Positions 34,020-45,691 of a stretch of DNA of 64,000 nucleotides are shown piece by piece; positions within the stretch are counted from its first letter, which is position 1, and each line of letters begins with the position of its first letter. The DNA is from Guadua angustifolia (Eukaryota > Streptophyta > Magnoliopsida > Poales > Poaceae). Location: contig CM070508.1 in the NCBI GenBank assembly GCA_036346375.1, forward strand, positions 15,990,852 through 16,054,851. Reading direction: 5' to 3'. A program made the translations under genes and the position numbers. The notes under the pieces are model-generated. The model saw only the letters and a program-made list of their open reading frames with translations. It had not been told where the DNA came from and did not search any database.

Positions 34020-34228
34020 AACCAGAGGGTCGCTAGCCAGTAGTGGCCTAGCGAGCCAAAAGCATTTCACCTGCACTGTTCTATCATATTAAATACACAT
34101 GCGGTAGACGGTAAAGACTAAAGGGACATCTTTTACTTTCTTTTTGTCAAGCTTGCAGAGGATTTGCTTTCATTTCAAGTTTTCATTTGGTTGTATCTGT
34201 AGGTTTGGAGTTTGTACTTGTGCCTGCG

Positions 34229-34234
34229 AATAAA
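34229..34234 (+). terminator. Possible PAT polyadenylation signal
   Basis: AATAAA 210 bp after the PAT stop codon, in sequence also conserved (diverged) downstream of the PAT duplicate near 62.6 kb. Confidence 0.4.
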
Positions 34235-34794
34235 GGAACTCAGCAATGTCTTTACCCGCAATATTAGAAATGGAAAATAGTTTTATTTTGACAATGAGAT
34301 GGGAAATAGTTGATATGCTTGCTCTTCTGTGGGATTTTCCCTCACGTCAATTGTCAAGTAGGTACGCCTATAGAGATTCCAGTTTCTGTTCCATTTTGCT
34401 AGCTTCGGTCTTCTTATTTTGTCACCCTTCTGATAACTCTCTATCGTGTCACTTGCATTGTAAAATTTGGAGGCCCCTTTGTCATAGGCCATAGCTTCTT
34501 CGTTTGCTGGGCTCCATCTCTCTTCTTCCTGCTACAAGGCTAAGGTGCTGCAACTGAATTATACAACCAAATTGCAAAGCGAATGTTTTCTGTCTCTCTA
34601 GAGTCTATAATAAACCCACAAAGAAATTATTATTAGTGTAGGATTAGATAGTAACAACTGGCGACGTAACTGCTCAAACCGATAAAAAAAATAGTTGATC
34701 AATGCTTCAGTCCTTTCCCTCTCAATACAAATTGTACAAATCTAAAACAAACAAAAGGGTAAGTAATCACTATCTACCTTTCATTCATATTTTA

Positions 34795-35195
34795 ATATTT
34801 ATACAACTTTTTTTTAAAAAAAAATGAAAACACCTCAAAATAGTTAGAGACACTGAACCGGTTTTGACGATGTGCATGCAACTGACAACCATACTATTGA
34901 CGGACAGGGTTCCCATCCACCGAATGAAGGTCCGGACTACTAAGTAGTCGCCGAGCGGTGTGGCGACTACTGCCTGATCTGGCGACAACTGGCTGTCACC
35001 GGGCTGACACGCGGGATTACGGTATAGTCGCCAAACGGGTTGGCGACTACCCTATTATCGCCAAACCGTTTGGCGACGACCATATTATCGCCAAACGGTT
35101 TGGCGACCGGATATTATTTCTGCAATTTTTAAAATACGTGTATTTATGTCGCAATTTCGAATTAAAATAATATTATTAAAAAAAAAATTCGTAAG
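34795..35195. repeat. Hairpin-rich repeat with TCGCCAAACGGTTTGGCGA palindromes
   Basis: 35028-35107 holds three consecutive inverted repeats of the type tcgccaaaccgtttggcga, each separated by ccctatta or accatatta. The AT-rich edges (aatattattaaaaaaaaattc at the right; ttttttttaaaaaaaaa at the left) and the gtcgcc motifs recall the Mutator-like foldback upstream of PAT. I could not find a clean 9-bp target duplication, so ends are approximate. Confidence 0.5.
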
Positions 35196-35199
35196 CGAT

Positions 35200-36066
35200 G
35201 TATTTGCACATTCTGTCCATCATCGATGTCATCCTCTGTCTTCTGTGAGATCCTTCGCTCCCCACGCCCTCCTCCTCCGACGCTCTTTGCGCTTGGCCTT
35301 GTCCTGTCTAGTGGTTATGACGCATGGTCACTTATTCTTTGGATTTAATGACACCATACTCATTTTTATAGGCATATTTCAGAAAGTATCTTCCATTAGC
35401 ATTTAGACTGCACACAGATTAATCTGTCGCTTGCGAGAGCAGGTCACTACATTGCTTCAATATTTCCTGTTATTGTAAGCTAAGGACACCCAGTGGTCTC
35501 CTTGTAGCGAAGTAAAAGAACTTTCAACTATTTCCTATAATGTACATTCAATATTGTCAACTACAACATAAAGTTTAGGAAAAAAAATATTACCAGGGTT
35601 TTATCACCATCTCATTCATCTTGACAAAAACATGATTTCTGTACCTTTTTCAAACAGTTTTTTTTTTGGTTGTGTCTAAGGTAGAATTGTTTTATTTTCA
35701 ACAACTCAACCCAAAAACTGGAACTAGTCTGTCTTTGTTTTACATGAGACACTAGGAGAGTACCACAATATTTGTTCTTAATGATTCCAACCCTTTCTGT
35801 CTCTAACCTCTGTAACCATTCCGTAAGCAAGCTTACATAAACCTTTCCAAGCATGTTTTTTTTTTCAACTTTGTCGAGCAAAGATATTCCACAGATAGCT
35901 CAATGTATTTACGATTGAAAAGATCTATGTACCTTTGAGCTTGTTCATCTTCGATTCCAACGATAAAGATTTCACTCAAATCTTTTTCATTCCCATCTTC
36001 TTTTTATTGCAAAGTAATACAAACGTCACACTCTCTGACAAATTATTTGCTTCATAAATCAATACT
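35200..36066. other. Unassigned intergenic sequence
   Basis: No gene recognised. AT-rich with several poly-T runs. The minus-strand ORF at 35612-35881 has no recognisable motif. Confidence 0.3.
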
Positions 36067-36419
36067 ACATTTTTTTAGATAATGGAAAATTATATTCCCC
36101 AACCTCTGCATCATAAGATGCACACAACCAAATATTTATTATAAAGTTTCGGCAAAAAGCTATCACGAGAGCTACGTATCATAAAAGTTTTAACAAGCCA
36201 TGACAAAGAAAAAACATAAAGTTTTAATCGACACACAGTCTATGACTAAATTGCCATCTATGGCTGATGAAGAGATCCCGAAGCATAATCTCCAGCGAGT
36301 TGCATGCTGATAGCATCACTTCCCTTGCTTCCTAAGGCTGCAACACAGAACACGATCGCAACCAGTTGGTACAAATGTAGATAACCTGCAATGGAAGAGA
36401 ATTTTTAGTGTTTAAGCTC

Positions 36420-38576
36420 TCAAATCTTTTCCCAATTTGAATAGCCAATTCCCAAACATATTGGTTATGCTACTAGGAGGTGATAGATTAAAAGCCTCTT
36501 GTATAACGCGCCATGCCAAATGTGCAAAATGGCAATAAAAAAAGAGATGTCATATAGTTTCCTCATTGTTACAAAAATAGCATTTTTTGCTACCATTCCA
36601 ATTTATTTTAGATAGGTTATCTTTTATCAATATCATACCACGATGTGAATACCACAGAATTTTTTTTATATTTAATGGCACCTTAAACTTCTAGAATTGT
36701 CTTTTTGTAACTGGGATATTTTGATGTATTAAGAGTGTATATATTGACTGAACAAAAAACTGTCCATTCTAATAAAGGTGCCAGCGACAAGTATCCCTTT
36801 CTGGTGATAAGTGTAAAGCAACAACCTTTGCAACAAACTCTTGCCAAGCCAATAAATTATTTCCAGTAATAGCTCTACGAAAAGACACATTGAGTGGGAC
36901 AATGGACATTACTGTAGCTATCGTGGCATATTTTAAAGTCGAGGATATTGTACACTGAGGAGGTTGTTTCCAATCCATACATCTTGCCAAAATCATATTT
37001 GGGTTCCATCACGAATTTGAAAAGACCCAAATAATAAGAAGTGATGTTTGGCTTTCATTAGGTCAGCCCAAAAATGAGAGTCCCCTGGCTTTCTTTCTAC
37101 ATGAGAAAGATTTTTATTCCCTAGATACTTTCTTCTGAGGAGAGTTTGCTAGACACTATCATTATTTAACAATTTGAAAAGCCATTTGCTAAGAAAGCAG
37201 ATATTTTTGATACCAAGATGTTGAATGCCCATACCCCCTTGGTTCTTGGGTTAGCATAATATATCCCACTTAGCTAGCCTGTACTTTTTTTTATGGTTGT
37301 CACTTTGCCAGAAAAATTTGGATCTATAATAGTCCAATCATTTAACTATCCTGATGTGGTATCTCAAAAAAGGATAACATAAAAATAGATAAACTAGTAA
37401 GTATATAATTGAAAAGGACTAAACGACCTCTAACAAATAAATGCTTGCCCTTCCAACTGCTTAATCCCTTTTTAAATCTTTCTTCTACCCTTTTTCACTC
37501 ACTGATCTTTAGTTTTCTATAATGAATTGGTATACCAAGATATTGAAATAGAAAGTCTCCCAATTCACAACCAAATAACTGTGTGTATTGAGTCTCAATA
37601 TCCTTGGCAGCTCCAAAACAAAATAATTCACTTTTGTAGAAATTAATTTTAAGAATAGAAAGTTGTTCAAATGCACAAAGAAATAGATTCATATTTTTGG
37701 CTTGTTCGAAGTCATGCTCCATAAATAAATTGGTGTCATTTAGATACTATAAAATGGATAACCCATCATTCACCAGGTGAGGTACCACTTCACTTATCAT
37801 CCCCTTCTTCTTGGCATGTTCTAAGATAACAGCCAACATATCAACGATAATGTTAAATAAAATAGGGGACAGTGGATCTCCCCGATGGAGTCCTTTTCTG
37901 GTTTGAAAGTACAAGCCAATGTCATTATTGACCTTGATACCAACACTTCCACCGCTTACAAAATTATCAATTCACGAACACTGCTATGGAGAGAAACCTT
38001 TTATCCTTATAGTTTGTTGAAGAAAGGGCCATTTGACCTTATCATAGTCCTTTTCAAAATTCATCTGGAAAATCAGCCCATCTAATTTTTTCTTATGCAA
38101 CTCGTGAATTATTTCATGAAGAATAATCACACCATTCATAATATTCCTAAAACCGTTTGTGTAGGACGAACAACGTTTTCAGCCACATCTATGTTCCTAT
38201 TAGTGCCAACCTTAGTAAAAATTTTAAAGCTAGCATTCAAAAGGCAAATTGGTCGATAATGTTGTACTTTCTTTGCATCTTTATGTTTTGGCAAAAGTGC
38301 GTTTATTCCAAAGATCAGCCTGAAAAGAGGCAAGACTCCATTATGTAAATCATGGAACATGGCCAATAAATCATCCTTAATGACTTCCCAGAATACATGG
38401 TAAAATTCAACTAGGAATCTGTCCGAACCAGTTCCATTGTTTTGTTCCATTTGAAAAAGTACCATCCTCACTTCTTTCTCGGTGAACTCCTGCATGAGAA
38501 GATCATTCTCTAGAGCAGAAACTTGAGGAATATCATCCCAGTGAGATTCAAGCATTGAATAATGATTGTTATCCAA
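36420..38576 (-). pseudogene. LINE ORF2: reverse transcriptase and C-terminal zinc-binding region
   Basis: 38576-38136 has FTEKEVRMVLFQMEQNN, FLVEFYHVFWEVIKDDL and HYRPICLLNASFKIFTKVGT, the LINE RT N-terminal blocks. 37722-37495 has EHDFEQAKNMNLFLCAFEQL, INFYKSELFCFG and FLFQYLGIPIHYRKLKIS. 36996-36769 has PLNVSFRRAITGNNLLAWQE. At about 36620-36420 the minus strand reads a CYFC-N-E-x-IxHLFFxCHFAHxxW pattern, the RVT zinc-binding domain. The region with the catalytic FADD box (about 37.75-38.1 kb) is interrupted. Non-functional. Confidence 0.8.
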
Positions 38577-38949
38577 GGGTCCAAAAAGATTGTTTATGAT
38601 ATTTGGTTATGCATTGCTTAACCTTACATCCCCAACTATCCTTCTCTCATCCTGCTCAAGTTACAAAATTCTCTGTTTTCTGTGCTTACCATTTGCTACC
38701 AGATGGAAGTACTTAGTATTATTATCTCCCTCAAGGATATGTTTCACTTTCACTCTTTGGTACCATTTAATTTTCTCATCTCGTAACAACTAATCAAGCC
38801 TCTGAGCAGAGCGCTGTTTTAGAAGAATTTCCTCATTAAAAAGCCCAGTAAATTCTGATTTCTTATCAATGTCATCAGTAATATGAATTAGTTCTTTCTT
38901 GTCTTTCTTGTTATGTCTGCTAGTGGTCTTACCCCTGTTGCTCATTGCA

Positions 38950-39900
38950 CCAACATTTCGACACCATTTCAAAGAAGCCATCACTAGAGAGCCATCCAAG
39001 TTCAAATTTAAACATTGGTTGGTTCCCTATATGGAAAGCTGCTCCAGTATTGAGCAAAAGTATTGAGCAAAAGTGGAGTATGATCAGAAAGAGATTGAGG
39101 GCATGAACAGTAACCAAAGGGAACTCCTGTTCCCATTATGTGCTCATTAGTAACCGGTCAAGCTTTTCGAAAGTTGGATTTTCTATGGTTTTTGCCCAGG
39201 TAAACCAATGACCATATAATTCAATCTCTCTCAAATCCAAGCTGTTAATAACAACATTGAATAAGAAAGGCCATCGGGGATCGAAGTTGGCCTTATTCTT
39301 CTAGTCTTGTCACCTAACAATATTAAAATCACCCCCTATTAATATAAATAATGATTTCTTGTTACAAACATGGACAAATTCAATAAATTTTTTTTCTTTC
39401 AACTGGGGTTGTGCTGCACCATAATAGCTACTAAAATCTATTAGAAACCATCATCCTTATTTCTCAAGTGAAACTTTACATAAAAGTCTCCTTCATCAAT
39501 GGAACTAATATCAAAAGAAGTAGAAAACTTATGCACCACATAGGTGATTTAGGGTAGAGGTAGAAAACTCACTCTTGCCCATTTCAAGGATTGCAACAAA
39601 ATCAATATGTTGCTCCTTAACTAATTCTGAAATATATCTGTATTTAGCTAAGTTACTAAGACCTTTGCTATTCTAAAAGATACCTTTCATTTCTTAACTG
39701 ACTTTGGTGGGCAACCCCTCCTAGCCTTTGGCTTAATCAAATTGGATATCTTTTTGCGACACATTGCGAACTGATCACTACATAAGTGATCATTCCCCTC
39801 ATTCAACCCTGCATCAGTTAAATCACTACATAAGTGATTGAGGGTGGCAATATCAAGAGAATCTTGATCCACATCCTCTGTTACCTTATGGGCACGTGTA
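38950..39900 (-). pseudogene. LINE ORF2: endonuclease region
   Basis: Reading the minus strand across frames gives RWPFLFNVVINSLDLREIEL, YGHWFTWAKTIENPTFEKLD and RLLMST...WEQEFPLVTVHAL. The usual grass L1 endonuclease reads FTWANSLPNPTYEKLDRVL followed by SDHTPLLLDTG. The corresponding end here is HIGNQPMFKFELGWL (39117-38929). Stops are frequent. Confidence 0.65.
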
Positions 39901-40440
39901 AAGTTATTTGATTTTTTTCACCTTTGTACGCAAATGATCCACTTCTAAATTTTTTTATCACTGTAATCAATTACGTAATTTCATCCTTGTTTTTGCCCAA
40001 AGAAATGCCAACATTTTGCAAATTTGAAGATATACGACTATTAGAAAAAGAAAGGAAAGAAATGGTAAGAGTACCTTCTGAGCTTCCAAGTTGCGAATAG
40101 ATGCTCTGAATTTGGCCTTCGGCATTGTATTTAAATCAGTCGTCGCCACCCCACCGGGCATAATAGGAATGTTCAAACCCTCACACCTGCGTGGTCCTTT
40201 AGGAAGAATGCCTAAGTTTTCCTTGGAAGGGACAGCAGCAATAAGGTCAGCTGGAGCAGGCAAATCAGCATTGAACTTTGAAAATTTCTCATCGGTTGGA
40301 TCAGCACCCACATCAAACAAATCAGTACTAACCACAGGCTCACAAACCTTGTTACTAATGTTCTGTTTAGCTGCCATAACAATATTGTCTGCCTGAGCAG
40401 CATGCACCAACCCTGAAATATTAGCTACCGAAGCAAGGTA

Positions 40441-40792
40441 CACATCAGAAAAAAAACATGCTCGGCTGGATCATGATCAACCAAAACACGCACACCATCT
40501 TGTTCGGTTGCATACACATGGAAAGTAGCACTAACATCTTAAGGGTCAACAGAATCATGACTGACAAAAGCATTACCACCAACATGATCTGAAGTTTTAC
40601 CAACTGGAACAAGGTCCACATCAGAAAAAATATGTTCGGCTGGATCATGATCAACCAAAACACCCACACCATGTTGCTCGGCTGCAAACACAGGCAAAGT
40701 AGCACTAACAATATTGTCCACCGACAAAGAATCGCCCTCCTGTTCAGCATCTGGAGGATCAACAGAACCATTGTCCATACTTGTATCATTAC
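40441..40792 (-). repeat. Tandem duplication of about 176 bp in LINE ORF1
   Basis: cacatcagaaaaaaaacatg..tcggctggatcatgatcaac begins at 40441 and recurs, diverged, at 40617. The pair encodes a repeated VDHDPAEH-like segment in ORF1. Confidence 0.65.
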
Positions 40793-41476
40793 CGACAATA
40801 GCCTTAGCACCCACATGATCGGTTGCAGAAGCACGGACACTATTGTCAACCGAAACATGGACTGCAAGAGACAAATCCTCCTCGGCTGAACCAAATCTGA
40901 CCAGAGCATTGTTACCTACTTGAATGGCTGCAGAGTAAAGATTATCACTTGCGTCAATACCCACCAACCCTGAAGCAATCAAAACTTGTTCGGCACTTGG
41001 ATGAGCAGCAGAAAAATTTACCAAACTGAGCTCATTACCGACAATAGCAGGGACAGTATCTTGCTCAGCTGAAGTAACAGTATGCAATGACCCCATGAAA
41101 ACTGGAGACAGTGTATAAATTCCCCCCTCCTTCGCAGCTTGCATTGGTAGAAACCAAGACCATCCGCCGCGTAACCACACAAATTTGCTGCAGGCTTTGG
41201 TAATTTTAATATTGGGCACTTGCTAGCAATGTGTTGATCACTTTCACAGATATCACAAAAACACCATTGCTTGACAATCAGCATGGGAATGTCCCTTTTT
41301 CTGACAGCGGGAGCAAATCATCTTGGTGCTATCCACTCCGTCTGAAGGCTTAAGAATCGTGGTTGTTGAGGACGGTTGTACCTCCGAAATAGGCGCAGCA
41401 TTCATGCTCACATCAGGGTTAGATGAAGTCCTTGGTAGCACCTTGGCACTGTCAGTCAGGAACACCACGCCGTGTC

Positions 41477-42123
41477 TAGGGGTGCAAATGGATCGGATAC
41501 GGACGGATTTCGCTCATTCCATATCCTATTCTAAATTTTTTCTCGGATATAGAATCAGATACGGACAATGCCGAATTCGAATACGAATACGGATTACTTC
41601 GGTCGCGAATACGGAGCGAATACAGATCGTTCCGGATACGGTTAGTCTCAGTTACGAATAGTTAGTCGGATAATACGTGAAAACAGAAACCATATATGTC
41701 GCGCATATTAAGATCAATCAACCATACACAAAACTTTACTAGAACCTTGGAGACATATAAGTATTTCAAATTCAATAATAGTTGCCTTCCCTATATAAAA
41801 ATAATATGCAACCAAGTATAATTCCAATCAACATATGAACTTATATGATGTAGAATGTTTATGTTTATCGGATCTATTATCGGATATCTATTTCACTCAT
41901 TTACACTGATATTTTTCGGATATCTCGGATATGCAGGTATGGATCGAATACGGATCGGATACTTCTCTTTCCATATCTTACCCCATATTTTTTTCGGATA
42001 GGCAGATTCGAATCCGGATCGAATCTGGATATAACCGGATATCATTTTTTCGGATTCGAATCGGATTTTAAACGAATTCGGTCTCGGATCGGTCGGAAAT
42101 TATCCGCTCCGTTTGCACCCCTA
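41477..42123. mobile_element. hAT-type non-autonomous element in LINE ORF1
   Basis: 647 bp with perfect 12-bp terminal inverted repeats TAGGGGTGCAAA. Flanks GCCGTGTC (41469-41476) and CCCGTGTC (42124-42131) match at 7 of 8. The interior is built of ggatacgga/cggat-type short repeats. No transposase. Confidence 0.88.
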
Positions 42124-42498
42124 CCCGTGTCCACTGCCTCCAGGAAAATGTCTTCCACTGAAACGCCGCTGTCCACGGCCAGAGAAACGCGGTTGCCATC
42201 GAGATCGGCCTCGGTGAAATTGACCATGTCCACCACCTGGGCCATCTTGACCAAAAACACAACCGGAGCCTCCCTGACCGTGAACAACACCACTGGAGCC
42301 ACCACCTTGACAAAGACCACCACCGGTGCCACTTTCCCCGACAAAATTACCACCACCGGCATGAACAGATGATCTGCTGCCACCACTGCTAACAACCCCA
42401 GAACGGCCTGTGCCCTCCATCTTCGAAGATTGACGAAGAACCGACACGAAGGATCTCCTGTCCCCATGCTTGCTGGGCATCAGATTTCTATACCTCAA

Positions 42499-43758
42499 TA
42501 TAATTTGCTAAATAATTTTGTTTCATATCATATTTTTTTTTGGATTGACTGTTTCATATGCTGACCTACTTACTTCACCATTTCAGGCTGACACCGAATT
42601 TGATTTCTCGATGAACAAATTTGAAGTAAACAATGAGGGCCTTATTGCCAAGATAAAAACCAAAGACATAACGTACACTTGCTTTATGGAATTCTTTGAC
42701 TCGCTTGTTTATAATATTTACTGAATGTGAATCCTTTTAGCTAACCACATTACTTGTGCTGCCACTGCAACTGATGAGATTTCTAATAGAATGTGCAGAA
42801 TCTTATCCAGAGGAAAACTAAAAAAGTGAACATGTCAAGTGTCTGATCTAAACAAATATGAATTAAACATAAAGAAGTACAGGAACAACCCCAACCCGAA
42901 AACTAAATGGAACATCAAAACTCTATTGACATTGTTCATGATTTTGCTCGGGTCCGGAGGTAAGAACTTTTTTTATTCTTGATACATATTTAAATTACGC
43001 TTCTGAGTTCCTTTACAACTTATCTAGTGTGTTGAAATCTTGCTAAAATTTTGTAATTGTATCACTTTTCGTTATAGCAGAAGACGCATATTTGCCTATC
43101 CACCTGTACACTAGAAGTTCTCTCACATATTTTCCGTGTTCTGGCGCATGATTATCATTTGATAACAATTTTCTACTCGGAAAGAATTTCAGCAAGCTAA
43201 GACCTGGATAGATATACAAAGCGTCTAGCAAAAAACATACAAAGAAGAAACAATGGGTGCAACATCCACTGTTTAAACAGGAGCTGGCGGGACAAGAAAG
43301 ACAAATTATTATCATTTTTAAATTAATGGGTGAGAAATTATGCTTTGCTAAATGGTAATCGAGTGTTTTTTTGTTTGTGAGCACATAATTTTTTTTGTCC
43401 ATTAGATGTTGATTTGTGATCCATGTTGTGCTTTATCATTTTAACTTTATGAGTTTTTTTCGAGGTAAACAATATGATAAAAGAATAATCAATTTGTTAC
43501 GATCGTCGAGAGCTGTAAGATAAACGAACAAATATAGAGCTGTAAAGTAATGTTGTTGTGATGATATTGCAGGTCTTTCACATGGCTAGAAATGACTACT
43601 AATGGAAAAGATTCCATCTCGCTCAACCTTAACCAGGAAAGCAACTCAAATGAATTTTGTTTAAATGCTGGAGGTTTTAGGTTTGTTGATTTCTTGTCAA
43701 GAAATGTTCATGCTATTATACAGTACATAATGTCCTTCAATTGATGTTGGTGGATTAT
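42499..43758. other. Unassigned intergenic sequence with one exon-like block
   Basis: 42574-42725 begins after a plausible acceptor (caccatttcag) with an open frame reading ADTEFDFSMNKFEVNNEG and so on. I do not recognise it and it may be chance. Otherwise AT-rich with nothing called. Confidence 0.25.
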
Positions 43759-43870
43759 GAGGTACTAAAATTTATATTGAGATTGTACCAAGGGGTGTAA
43801 CAAATTTAAAAATGGAGATATCGACTTTTTGTATGTCTTGGTACTACCTCAATGTAAATTTTAGTACCTC
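43759..43870. mobile_element. Short foldback MITE
   Basis: 112 bp with terminal inverted repeats GAGGTACTAAAATTTATATT and, inverse right end, GAGGTACTAAAATTTACATT, nearly meeting in the middle. Flanked by ttat (43755-43758 and 43871-43874). Confidence 0.7.
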
Positions 43871-43950
43871 TTATAAATGGTAAAAAGTCTAGTAGTTCCA
43901 AAGGTGCGACAGTCTCCTCAATCCAACTATTATTTTTAGTAGCGTAGCTA

Positions 43951-44124
43951 GGATGTGTTTGGTCGATAGAATAAGATTTGAATAGAATGGTTTAGTATCT
44001 ATAGAGAATACTCCTCAAATTTGTATCCTATCATCCAGGACAGGATGGTTCTGTTCAAATTCATAATATTTTTCTTAAACTATCTCATACATGTACCACT
44101 TGGTATAAGCAACTAAACACACCC
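43951..44124. mobile_element. Tourist-like MITE
   Basis: 174 bp, left end GGATGTGTTTGGT, inverse right end GGGTGTGTTTAGTT, flanked by CTA (43948-43950 and 44125-44127). Typical of the grass GGGTGTGTTTGG family. Confidence 0.6.
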
Positions 44125-44826
44125 CTAATGTATGTGGCCGTGCGAGATCATCTACGTGAGCATGACACAAAAAGAACCACATGATGGTGCTGCTCGAAGA
44201 TTAGTTTATTTCTTAGTGCTAAGTTTTGAGATGCTGAATGTTAGTAAACTTGACCATAAGGTCGCAACTCTTAATAATTCGGTACTTTCTTACTTGTTTG
44301 TTATGTATGGAATGATATTCATCTATATTGTCATTAGGTGTATTAGTGTAATCTGGGCTAGTGCAATGTATATAGAAGGTCTGAAATTGCAAATTTAGTT
44401 TGACAAAAATGATATCAAATCAAGTTATATTGATCGTAGGACTTAACCTTAGTTTAGAATGCACGTTTATAGGAGATTAAAATTTTCTTTTATAAAAAAT
44501 TATTAACTTGCAAGATTAAACAATTGCTTGACTTATCTTGTCTTTCTTACATATGTCTTGCTGCTGAATTTTTCTCTTTTTACTTGATCTAAATGTTGAC
44601 ACCTGTTCTTTCACTATCTATAGATGCCGCTGCTGCACACCTAACGAGGGCATAGCAAAGGGTACTTATGCCCCCCTTAGTATGGCTTAGGTTTATGCAA
44701 AAATCAGCTTCTGGCTAGCTGTCTCGAAAATCTGCTTTTTACAAGCTTCTGCTTCTCTTCGTAAATAGGCTTGTGGCTTAGGCAAAAAACTAAACTAGAA
44801 GCCAGTTATTTGGCATAACTTGTGAC

Positions 44827-45339
44827 TATGGATGGCAATGGGGTCCCGATCCCCGTTTCTCCACGGGGAATTCGATCCCCTATTAGAGGATGGGGATGGA
44901 GAAATTAGCCCCCGCGGGGGGTTTATCGGAGAAAATATTGCCCCCGTCGAGGATCGCGGGAATGGGGACATTCTACCGTTCCCCGTCCTCATCCCCGCGT
45001 TATCAATAATAGGTGGGATTAAATGATCATTCTCAAAAGAAAAAATAATATACGTGAGGTCATTATTAATAAACATGATAAATATGAGTTACTCTAGTGA
45101 TTCACTCACACTTCAATCACACATGCATCATTACTCTAGTGATTAATTTATGCAGCATGTGATCTTTCATATAGCATTTTCAGGGATTAGTCCCCGTCGA
45201 AGCCCCGCAAATCCATCGGGGATCGGGGAAGGGCGGGAATTACGCCCCGTGTACGGGGACGGGGACGGGAAAATTTTGCTTATCGGGGATCGAGAATGAG
45301 AGGACGCTCACTGCGGGGATTTTCCCGTTGTCATCCCTA
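44827..45339. mobile_element. hAT-type non-autonomous element (ccccg-rich)
   Basis: 513 bp between perfect 8-bp duplications CTTGTGAC (44819-44826 and 45340-45347). Left end TATGGATGGCAATGGGG, inverse right end TAGGGATGACAACGGGA. The interior has many cggggatcgggg-type motifs at both ends with an AT-rich middle. The flanks (44690-44818 and 45348-45490) share agcttctggc/gccagaagg-type sequence and may belong to another older MITE. Confidence 0.88.
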
Positions 45340-45517
45340 CTTGTGACTTCATATAGGAAAAAGCTACGCCAGAAGGCAGAAGCTATGTCAGTCAAGTTGT
45401 TAGTGGCTTTGGAAGCTGATGCAAGCGCTAGAGCTATGGGACCGTCGTATGAGACTATCAGGGCACCAACTATATCAGCCATCCAAAAGGTCGACTCAGA
45501 TCGCTAAAAAAAACCTG

Positions 45518-45649
45518 AATTTCAGCAGCAGAATGTATTTGTTAATGCCCAATTTACTGTTGCTAAAATACAACCCTTGTATCTCTGAATTATTTTAACA
45601 TCAGCAACTGGAGTAGTCGTTCCGATACCAGCATCTCTGCCAATTAAAG
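45518..45649 (+). pseudogene. Left fragment of the PAT duplicate (intron 7)
   Basis: Matches PAT intron 7 at about 33150-33275: tgaatttcagcagca.aatgtattt, ctaaaatacaaccct..tatctctgaattatt and atctctgc.attaaa. The homology stops where foreign DNA (45650) begins and resumes at about 61466. No PAT exons 1-7 were found to its left, so only the 3' part was duplicated. Confidence 0.75.
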
Positions 45650-45691
45650 AGAAATTTTACCGTGGATAACATAGTAGTAAGTAATGGCAGT

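Larger units (their letters stand above)
36067..42498 (-). mobile_element. LINE (L1-type) retrotransposon, degenerate
   Basis: Minus strand. ORF1 (42498-39967) carries tandem CCHC knuckles. ORF2 pieces (endonuclease about 39.9-38.95 kb, RT 38576-36770, RVT zinc-binding end about 36620-36420) follow in order. The 3' end is marked by a poly-A (poly-T at 36069-36075 on plus) after a gttgtgtgcatcttatgatgcag..ggggaatataattttcc tail. Many stops and frameshifts. No target duplication identified. A hAT element sits inside ORF1. Confidence 0.8.
39967..42498 (-). pseudogene. LINE ORF1 with two CCHC zinc knuckles
   Basis: The start at 42498-42121 is Gly/Ser-rich (RYRNLMPSKHGDRRSFVSV, then GGG-rich). 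After the nested hAT element the frame 41468-41253 has ICSRCQKKGHSHADC, a perfect C-x2-C-x4-H-x4-C knuckle. 41284-41018 has CDICESDQHIASKC, a second perfect knuckle, followed by LKLPKPAANLCGYAADGLGF. The rest (41219-39967) is an acidic, Val/Asp-rich C-terminal region with an internal duplication. ORF1 proteins bind element RNA. Frame changes make it a pseudogene. Confidence 0.75.

Noticed and set aside
35028..35107. CRISPR-like repeat-spacer array
   Set aside because: Only three palindromes with 8-9-bp spacers in a plant genome; this is a hairpin repeat, not CRISPR.
40445..40909. 154-codon hydrophobic minus-strand ORF resembling a membrane protein
   Set aside because: Shadow frame of LINE ORF1; the Val/Asp-rich frame in register with the zinc knuckles is the real one.
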